A stretch of 64,000 nt of DNA, from contig JALJCS010000004.1 of the NCBI GenBank assembly GCA_023055355.1, positions 30,284,744 to 30,348,743 of the forward strand. The letters are read 5' to 3'. How positions within the stretch are numbered: position 1 is the first letter of the stretch; every line of letters starts with the position of its first letter. The translations under genes were made by a program, and so were the position numbers. Source of the stretch: Agelaius tricolor (lineage: Eukaryota; Chordata; Aves; Passeriformes; Icteridae). Shown in pieces: positions 34,901-64,000 of the stretch. A model generated the notes under the pieces. That model saw only the letters and a program-made list of their open reading frames with translations, did no database searches and was not told the origin of the DNA.

Positions 34901-37129
34901 AAACCTTAATCAAGTAAAAAACAGATGTGATTTGATCCTATTATTTATTTCAACTTTTTTAAAAGATTACCAAAGACAGAATTGCATAATGCCATTTTGC
35001 AATTGGTTAACGTAAGCACAGAGATGATACATTTTAAATATTTGCACTTAGGGAGGCTAATATATTAGCACTGTTAGATGATAGTGATCTTTAATGTTCT
35101 CATACAGCAGTAGTAAATTAACAGGCTAGCCTTAATTAACCAGGTGTACATAGGAAAGTGAAGATAGATAGATCAATCCATGGGTAATGGGTATAGAGTG
35201 CTATAAAATCAGATGTAGTATGAAACTACTATTTTCAGAAAATAGTGCTATGGAAATTCTGACTTCTTGCTTCTGTTCATCTGTTACTTAGCATTTTGCC
35301 ATGTCATCCTTTGATGAGAGTGGCTGTAATGAGAAAATTATATGAGATGGTGTGTTCTTTCTTTATCATAATTATGTTGAAAAAGAGCAAATTAATTTTT
35401 AGTAGCATCTGAGATTTCTCAGCTTCCCACATCATTGTATATGACCATGCTAATTTAATTACCTGTTGGCTATCTTTACATCCAAATCAACTGAAGTACT
35501 GAAAATCCTAAATCTTAATTTTAGGATTTGCTCTGCAGGTTTTATCTAGTCTCTAGACATATGCATTAGAATATATTTTTAAAATATTTAAGATTGCTGT
35601 TTCCTCCCTAGGATGCCTACTTTATTTAGTAAATAGGTAGATATTTGACTATTTTTTCAGCATTAGATTCCCTGTTACTCCTAACTCACTCTCAGTTTTT
35701 TCTCTTATTCTTTGCCACTGACCAGTCCTGTTGCAGTTTCTATTCTGATGGAATAACCAGCTTCTTATTCCATCACCCTTCTTCCACATAAACCATATTG
35801 ACAATGACCAGCATTTCCTGTCAATCTGTCAAGTAGATATTCCAAGCTGCATTTTTCATTTTCTTGTTGCAGTCTGTCTTCTCAATTGCTCCCCAGAGTC
35901 TGAGCATTTTTCTTTCTCCGTATGAATCAGGATATTGCCTTACCACACTGCACTAAAAAACAAAATTCTGGATTAGTTGAAGCTCATTATCATGAGTTTA
36001 AATCCTGAAGAGCGTCAAAGTATGTTAATACAGTACTGCACTGAATCAACATTAATGCATGTTCTGTGGCCAGAACTGCAGAATCATGGCTGTACAAATC
36101 ATGTGCAATCTCTGGGGGACCATAAATGAATGGCAAGTCATGGTCAGGTAAAGCAGGCTTACTGCACTTGGCATGTTTACAGGAAGTATGGCTGCATCCT
36201 AAGTCTAGTGAGTGTGTGTGAACCAGTCTTTTTAAGGAGCTTATATTATAGCTATGTTTGATAATTTTTACTTTCTTTTTTTTCTTTTTTTTTAGCAGAA
36301 ACAGCAAAAAGATATCTAATACCACAACCAGGACATTGCAACATCTTACTCTTTTTCTAAGTTATATGTTAACTAAGATATTATGTAACATTAAAGTATT
36401 TATTCACTTTTGATTTCAGAGACAAATTCTTCAGTAATGGTTCAGTCTTGATTTATATTTACAAGTTCATGTAGATATGTTCACTAGGAGTTTGAAAAAT
36501 ATCACATACTCTAACCAACTGCAAATGGTCAAGAAGATAGCTGAGCCAATCTTTGCAGCTTCTAGTTTGTTATCAGAAGAATCAGTCCCATTTCTTTCAT
36601 TCCCCTATCGTCACCATGCAGTGCCACTTCCTAGCTTGTACTGCCTGTGATATTCATCTGCTGTAATCATTTGGTAGGTTAGAAAAACTTATTCATCAAA
36701 AAAAAATCACCCCTCTTTTTAGGATGGGCACCATATAATGAAATCTTATGTTGATTCATTCAGGAACTTAACTGGCATTTATATGGACAAATTTATGTAT
36801 ATGTAGGCATAGTCAGACTATGATCAAACACAGTGCCATGACTGATTGTAGGCCACCTAGAGCCAGATAGAAAGTATCTTTTGACGGAATCACTTGCTGC
36901 ATCTGCAGAACTGGTTTAAATAATCCCTTAAAATCATCAATCATTACAGTTCTGAAAGCAACAGCTTTCTTTAAGCAGATGAGGACTCAGAAATTCCCCA
37001 GAAAGGGAAGTTCCCCCAAGGAACTTCAGGATTTCTTCTTGATACAAAGATACAAAGATGAAAGAGATTTGCCATATTGGAACTTCTCTGATTTATAGAG
37101 AGAAATTCATAGAATTTTAACTCAAACAG
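31939..37129. other. AT-rich intergenic region
   Basis: No gene. An AATAAA on the minus strand near 32221 could be an LTR trace. Best frame 153 codons (34554-35015) looks like chance. Confidence 0.5.
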
Positions 37130-38001
37130 TGTGAGAGTCTGTCCAAATTTTCCCTCATCTACCTCACAATTGTCGTTGGGGGACCACTGAAGAGAAGACG
37201 CACCCTGTCTAGAATCTCTGGCTCTGAAGGAGAAAGTCACACGCCAAAGGCCCTGAGACCTGAAAGCACAGTGTTAAGCTATTTGTTTTCACATGTGTTG
37301 TTTGCTGTATATGCTAAGAAGGGGGCACTGTGCCCTGTTTGCAGCAATAGCCTTGGAAGCTGTCCCACCTCTCAGCCTGGCTGGACTTCTCCTGAGTTTC
37401 GGGTGGTCTCCCACAGAAGACCCTCACTGTTTTACAACCACCGTGACAGACAGACTGAGATGTAAGAAGCCTCTCCATTAAAGACTGAGACATGAAACCC
37501 TCATGTGAAAAGGCCCCTCTCCTCCTTCCAAGGACTGGGACTGAAACCCCTAACCCGGGGGAGGTGTGTGGGGGAGGCAATCTGACCAAACCGAGATGTT
37601 TGCCTGCAGGTTGTGACCACTGGAGCAAGAAAACAATGGCTGTCATTTACTGCTGAGAACATGGACTACCTGTTACATCTATTCCCTATAGTATCTGTTT
37701 CCCCCCCTCTCACAATTTTCAATAATAAAAAACCTCTGAGTTAGCTAGAGATTTTGAGACCTCCCCAGCGTAACAGGCAGATCCTCGGCTGGACTAGACC
37801 AAAGGATTTTGTCTCACGTTGGTAGCTATACCCCCCTCTCTCTTCTCTCTCTTTCTCTATCTTTTTCTCTCCCTTAATCCCTCCATTGCATTTTGCTGTG
37901 GTCATTCAATAAAGGTGCATTTGTTTTGATTATTACTGCAAACCCCCTTGTACCATGTCGGTTCTTTTGCACCCTGAGATCACCTCCTACGAACCATCAC
38001 A
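37130..38001 (+). mobile_element. ERV solo-type LTR, plus orientation
   Basis: Begins TGTGAGAGTCTG and ends CCATCACA, so the termini are imperfect inverted repeats (TGTGA/TCACA). It contains two AATAAA signals (37724-37729 and 37908-37913) with a C/T-rich tract between them. An alternative end at 38030 (CATGACA) would give near-duplicate flanks AACAG/AACAA. Not coding. Confidence 0.65.
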
Positions 38002-39292
38002 ACATCCGTTCACCAGGATGGATCATGACAAACAATGACAAGGAAAATGGCTTCGTAATGGATTTCCTTTTACTAAGGGATCTTGTTCAAACCTTCAAAG
38101 ACAAACAGCTGTGATCCAATCTTACAACAGGAGGAGGATTTTTATTCGGTGTTTTTCAAGATGAGTGATTGTTTCACTAATATCTCTTGGACTGATAATC
38201 TAGATAGACATCTAGGATTTGAGATTTTTTTTGAAAGAAAAGTTTTTGCTGAACATGTCATCTCAGCAGTTTGTATAAGTGTGCTAGCTGAAGAACAAAC
38301 AAAGGTAAAGACAATTCCCTTTCTACTCTAAAAATAACAAAAGAATTCTATGCATATACAAAATCTAGTCTTCTGAAAAAACAAGTCCCAACTTTTAGAC
38401 TTCCTGAATTTTCAAAATCTGCATATTCTGTTGTGTAATACCTTTAACTCCTAGATAAGAATAAGAGGTCAGATGTTTATTTCTGAAAGAATATCTCGGT
38501 ACCTTGTCATCATGGTACACCTATTAGGGTCAGAAGTATACAGGTCTCTCTGTGCCAGGGAGAACTTTTTTATTGCCTAATAAAACTAGATTAGGCAAGA
38601 GAAATTCTTGTCATGCAATGTCTATTACAAAGGTATTCATAATAGATAACGCTTCCTGATATAATTACATAAGCATTGCTCTTATCGTATAGTCATATTC
38701 AGTATTGAAAAGCCAATGGACACAAATAACATGATAAAAGGGTTAACATACCCAGTATTAAGTAACTGAATTTGCATTCAAGGTCTATCAAGCTTACCTT
38801 TGAACCAACTTAAAAAAGAGCAAATGGCAAAAGAGAGAGACTAGAAAATCACCTACGCAGCAGCAAATAATTCTGCCTTTGTAAGAAATCCAGTGCAGCT
38901 CCTCCTGCCCATCGTGGGAAGGTTTATAGAGGACATTAGTGGGCTTTTGTAAGGATTGACAGTGGTAACAGGGAAAAAAACCCATGTATTTTATTGTAAT
39001 TTGAGTTTTTAGGAAGGAGAAGTTTTGCCATAGACTGAGCAGCAGCTGCCCTGCTTGGCTATGTGTCAAGAAAGTGTCTGGCAGTTCAGTTAGGCACAGC
39101 ATGAGTGAGCTAAGTGGCAGATGGAGATCAAAACAGTGATGGTTGGAGTTAATGCTCTTTATCTCTTCTGTGGAAATCCCCAACTCCAAATATAAAAGGA
39201 CTTAAAGTATGAAAAAGATTTAAAAGAGGTTTAAAAGGTTGAAGGATTAAGAGATTTTTTTTTGCCAGAGGACTGGATTATTAAGGGGGGTT
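38002..39292. other. Intergenic, nothing recognised
   Basis: A 131-codon minus frame (38794-39189) is the only long frame; no family recognised. Confidence 0.4.
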
Positions 39293-39330
39293 TAGAATAA
39301 TTTAAAAGCCTGGCTTTTTAAATTATTCTA
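39293..39330. repeat. Near-perfect palindrome (hairpin)
   Basis: TAGAATAATTTAAAAGCC faces GGCTTTTTAAATTATTCTA across a single T; the arms differ by one extra A. Confidence 0.9.
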
Positions 39331-39359
39331 GGGCAAAGCCTACAGAGGGTCCCTACCTT

Positions 39360-39890
39360 AACATGTGATTGTTACAGGAGAAAGTCCAGACACCAAGTCC
39401 ACCTCTGGAATCTACTGACCCTGACCAGGCTCACCCAGGGCATGCACACACTGCTTGTGAACCAAGGTCTCCATTTCACCACAGCCCTGGACCCTCAGCT
39501 GTCCTGCCATGTGCTGGTCTCCAGCCTTGTCTGGCCCGCCGAGCTGGGCAGACCTCAAACCCACTTGGTAGCTAGTTTTCCTCCTGAATGTAGCTCTCAG
39601 ATGTCCATCGCCACTGTCTTTATTCCTGTCTGCTGCATGGATTTCAGATTGAAGATGAAACTTGGTCTGTTGTCCTACCTGTAGTCTCATCTCCTTTTGC
39701 TCTTGCCTGGACCTGGTTCATCTCTTGCCTGGGACTATCAATAGACCCTACTACCAACACCTGGCTCACCCTGATATGACTATACCTGGGGGACCATGCC
39801 CTGGAGTTGCTCTTTACTCCTGGAACACCTAGTTGGAGGGAAAAGCAGGACTGTGGTGCTCTCTGACAGGGGAAATGCAAAAAACAAACT
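39360..39890. other. Unclassified G+C-moderate block, probably an old repeat
   Basis: Composition differs from the AT-rich flanks and no long frame is convincing (best about 90 codons on either strand). I do not recognise the family. Confidence 0.35.
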
Positions 39891-40084
39891 AATACCTAGT
39901 ACCTTAAAAACCTTCTGACACTTGCTTTCTTCAGCATTTGTCAACACATTAAATGGAATTGGAATGGCTTTACTCCAAGTTTAATATTCATGGATATTTA
40001 CTTGTATATTCAGTGAATATCCCCAGTCTGTTGGAGTTCCTGGTGACTAGAAAATAGGAAGTATAACCATTTTGGAAAATATGA

Positions 40085-40735
40085 AAATAAGGAAGACGCA
40101 GTGAACTACAGGCCGGTCAGTGTCATCTCATGGTCTCAGCAAGTCCATGGAGCAGATCCTTGTAGAAACCATGCTAGGCTATGTGGAGGACAGGGAGGTG
40201 ATTTGTGACAGCCAGCATGGCTTCACTAAGGGCAAATTGTGCCTGTTTGGAGGCCTTCTATGAAGGATTAAAGCATTGGTGGATGAGGGAGGAACAACTG
40301 ACATCATATACCTGGACTTGTGCAAAGCATTGGACAGTGTCCTGCCCACCATCCTTGTCTCAGGACTGGAGACACATGGACTTGGTGGATGAATCACTCA
40401 GTGGGTGAAGGAATTGGCTGGATGGCTGTGCTCAAAGAGTTGTGGTCAACTGCTCAATGTCCATGTAGAGACCAGTGATGACACCACCAATCTGTGTGGT
40501 TCAGTCAGCATGCTGGAGGGCAGGGATGCCATCCACAGTGACCTAGACAGGCTTGAGAGGTGTGCCTGTGTAAACCTCTGGAAGTTCAATAAGGTCAAGT
40601 GTAAAGTCCTGCACTTGGATGAGGGGAATCTTGAACACAAATACTGTCTGGGCAGAAACAGATTGAGATTAGCCCTGAAGAGAATGACTTGAAGGTGTTG
40701 GTGGACAAGAAGCTGCGTTGTTCTTTATGTATTGA
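40085..40735 (+). mobile_element. CR1 LINE, RT region fragment (dead)
   Basis: Forward CR1 RT text in broken frames: AACTACAGGCCGGTCAGTGT (NYRPVSV), GACAGCCAGCATGGCTTCAC (DSQHGFT), IYLDLCKALDSVL-like palm motif, and SVSMLEGRDAIHSDLDRLE. The segment between palm motif and the FADD block is deleted. The 3' UTR is missing. Confidence 0.9.
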
Positions 40736-43539
40736 CAGCCATAGTACTTTTCAAATATTATTTTAAACAAAGAATCATGTAACAGATATATTTCCAGAAG
40801 ATAAAAAAAATCTGTTTTAAAGATGTCTCAAATTAAAAAGCAGCAATACAGCACAAACCCAAACTCATTTACAGTTACACTAAAATCCATAAGCAGGAGC
40901 AACCATGGAGATAGTAATTTAAACTGCTAAAGACTTTCTTTCTTTTGAGGAATTTCTACAGAACAAATCTTGCATCAGAAGTCAGCATGTGTTGGACTGA
41001 CTGTCTTTACCCACATTTTTTTCTTTTGCTTTACTTGTTGAAATGTCCTTAATATCATGAGTACTTTTCACTACTTTAAGGAATTGTAGATAAAGGAAGA
41101 AAGGATTATAACTGAACACATTTGGGAAAAAAAGTACATTAAGGACTACTAAATGCAGAAGGATTCAGTCACCAGGATGGTAACCAAAATACTGCAGATT
41201 GATATAAGTACATCTTTTTCCCTAGTCTTGTGTTTCTCCTTAGGTAGCTGTCACTGGCCAGAATCAGAAATTGGTTATGACTACAGATAACACTGTAATC
41301 TGACCCAGTCTCTGTGTTCTGTGGTACAGTGGTGCAGAGGCACATCAGCTGGCATAGATTTTCCTCTATGGGCTATAGGAGGGAACTGGAGTGAATCTTA
41401 AAAGAATACAACACAATTTTCTTATTTTGATAATTCATTATCTTAAAAGAGCACAGAAGGATAGTTCCATCACCACCCATGAAACTTGCAGTATTAGAAC
41501 TGCAATAGATCTTTTATCTAAATCGCAACTGGTGTCAAGGCATTCAGAGAAAGCTTAAAGATATCAATGTTAGAGAAAGTACTTATAACACGTCACTTTG
41601 ATTTAAAGGGTATAGGGCACGCCTTTTAAAGTCTAACAAAACTGATGTCCCAAAAAGCTACATAGCAGCTCACATGGTCAGCTCAACAGGCAAAGACATT
41701 TGCACCTCTGAGCTTTGTGCAAATAGCTGTGATAATAGCAAGATGCGGTTTCCCAATCCTTTCTTCTCTTCCGAGAAACCTCCTTTCTTCTGCTGATATA
41801 CATGAAGAAAACAGCTAGTTTTGTTGGCTATGTATTTTGAAGTGATACATTTAGTCAAAGCTACGAAACTAGCTAGCTTTTCTTGATTTGATATAAAAAC
41901 ACTAGTCACCTTTGATATCCAAGCTTCACTTTCTATTGCATCTTCTGTTCAAGATTCCTATTTTGCTAGCTAAGGCAATAAATAATAGTTTTTAAAAAGG
42001 TGCTAAAGGGCTGTCTAACTGATCAAGCACATAAACCAGGCTTGTATCTCTATCACAGTGATTACACATAGCCCATGCTAAGCGGAAGTCTGTGCTGAGG
42101 TTCTGAATGAAAAAAGCATTATCCATAGAGTGGCTTAACAAGCACTTCAGACGTGGTGCTTTCCAAGGTGAAGTGGGCATACCTTGAAGTTACTTGTGGC
42201 ACATCTCTCCAGTCTTCCTGCTCCAATGCATAGTTTTCAAGTTGAACTAAATCTGGATTAGCTCTGGAAAATGAAGAAATATGGATAGAAAAGATATTGT
42301 TTGGGATGCTTCTCTATTTCCTCAGACTTTACTTCTAAAGCACTACAGATAGCTATAAAACTCTGACCTCACACTGAAGAAACAATTCTGGCAAAGTTAT
42401 AATTTTGAGTGAGCTGACTGTAATGTCTTGTGTGAAATATCATCCTGATACTACCTGACAGAGAAAAGGGATAAATTTTTCAGAACATTTATTATTTGAA
42501 CATAGTCTGAAAGAATATTTCAACACAATGTCCATTTTTTTTCCAAAAAAAAAAAAAAGCTTTAGACTCAATTTAAAAATTAATTATGTAGGTACAAAGT
42601 CATAATGGGAATTAATTTGTTACTATCATGGTTTTAATGCATTTCCCTAATATTTCTATTTCACTTATATGATTTCAAGATAAAACCATAGCAAAGTTTT
42701 AATGTCCTTCCTGCTACTATCATATTTGTAGAGAAGCAATATATATAAATAGAGGAGAAAAGCAACATATATTTGTATTTTAATAGCTATTAGTAAAGTC
42801 AAGACTGGATTTGTATCATGAACCCTTGCAGCAAACAGCTTTGCTGTTCAAAGCAAGCTCCATCTCACTTAATTTGGGAATCTCTGATTCTGAAACCAGG
42901 AACTCAAATCATTACTCCAGCATAAATACATACCAGCATAAATTTGTGAGGGCCTTTTCCTTTATAATACAGTATTTATGATAGCTCAGATTATATCAGA
43001 GAAGTAATTTCATGTTTACTACAGGAGTGGAGAGCTTGCATGAATCAGTGATCTTTGGTGCAAAGTAAACTCACTTTTACGTTCCAACGTAGCGATCAGT
43101 TATCTTTCTAAAGTCAGGAGGCAATAGATCTGTGATACAATTAAGATGAAATTAAGGAAACATCTTGGAATTTTTTCTTTTATTGTTATTTTATTTAAAT
43201 GTTGATTTAAATATATATCCTCAATCTGGCCACTCTGGGGTTAGTTCCGGAAGATGAAGAAATGTGGGCATGTGTTTATAATCAAACATACAAGTTTGTA
43301 ACTATGATCACATCATCCTCAGAGAGACACAGAACTGAAAAATGCGGGAAAGTAGCTTCCAGTTACCTCTCTGCTCCCCAAGACTAACATCACCAGAAGT
43401 TAAAGCAGTAATAAACACAGACACACGCCCCGGTAACAGCTGTGGACAGTGTGTTGCTCATCCTACAGCTCGCCGCTAGAAAGCAACTCCACGCTCGGTT
43501 AAGGAAACACAAAAACCTTTTTCTCCTATTCGTTTTGTG
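40736..43539. other. Intergenic upstream of GLDC
   Basis: AT-rich, apparently unique sequence, with an A-run near 42545. Could contain distal GLDC regulatory elements but no specific one can be named. Confidence 0.5.
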
Positions 43540-43806
43540 AACGAAAACTCTCTCTACTGGGAAAATGTGCTCCGGGCTGTGCCCGTAGGCCAGGGCAGAG
43601 CCGGGTCAGCGCGGCGGGGGATGCTCGGCGCGGCCGGCCCGCGGGGTCAGGGCCGGGGGCGGGCGGGCAGGTGGCGGCGGGCGGGCCGAGCGCGGCGCCG
43701 CCCCCGGGCCCCATTGGCGCGGGCGGTGGGGGCCGCACCGCGCCGCCCCCGCTCACAAGTGCGAGTTCCCGGCGGTGGCGGTGCTGTGCGGTGTGGTGCT
43801 GTGGGC

Positions 43807-64000
<20,194 letters not shown>

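Noticed and set aside
34554..35015. 153-codon plus frame
   Set aside because: Phe/Leu/Cys-rich, AT-driven composition, no exon borders or family seen; a frame this long is expected by chance in 64 kb.
38794..39189. 131-codon minus frame
   Set aside because: Some protein-like text but no motif I can name; possibly a repeat relic, so not called a gene.

Overview
This is a stretch of bird nuclear DNA. The evidence is many CR1 LINE fragments (several ending in the CR1 3' tail and its ATTCTGTG-type repeats), several avian-type LTR and endogenous retrovirus (ERV) remnants, and two vertebrate genes in divergent order. ERV density suggests a neoavian, perhaps a passerine, but the species cannot be fixed from the sequence.

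The left part is the 5' end of KDM4C (histone H3K9/K36 demethylase) on the minus strand. The only coding exon recognised is at 5355-5498 (48 codons, initiator ATG included, flanked by a clear acceptor and donor). A CpG island at about 18.29-19.34 kb, some 13 kb upstream, is the likely KDM4C promoter. Between island and exon lie an ERVL-type LTR (5975-7440) and an LTR plus primer-binding-site/leader remnant (7797-8267), both in KDM4C orientation, and a CR1 (14.8-15.2 kb).

The middle part, 19.4-43.5 kb, is intergenic and rich in repeats. It holds CR1 pieces, a solo-type LTR (21.6-22.0 kb), a short LTR with polypurine tract (22.6-22.9 kb), a CR1 reverse-transcriptase fragment (25.6-26.8 kb), a decayed betaretrovirus-like provirus on the minus strand (about 27.55-31.62 kb) split by a younger solo LTR with a perfect 6-bp target duplication, and a long LTR (37.1-38.0 kb).

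The right part, 43.5-64.0 kb, is the 5' part of GLDC (mitochondrial glycine decarboxylase, P protein of the glycine cleavage system) on the plus strand. It starts in a CpG island. Eight coding exons join without a frame break (1113 nt, 371 codons); the rest of the gene lies beyond the right edge. The head-to-head KDM4C-GLDC order agrees with the human 9p24.1 neighbourhood.

I found no tRNA, rRNA, CRISPR or evidently new biological system. The items most worth checking are the nested LTR in the provirus, the LTR/leader in KDM4C orientation with a donor-like end, the paired CACGTG sites in the KDM4C island, and a few unassigned open segments and hairpins.
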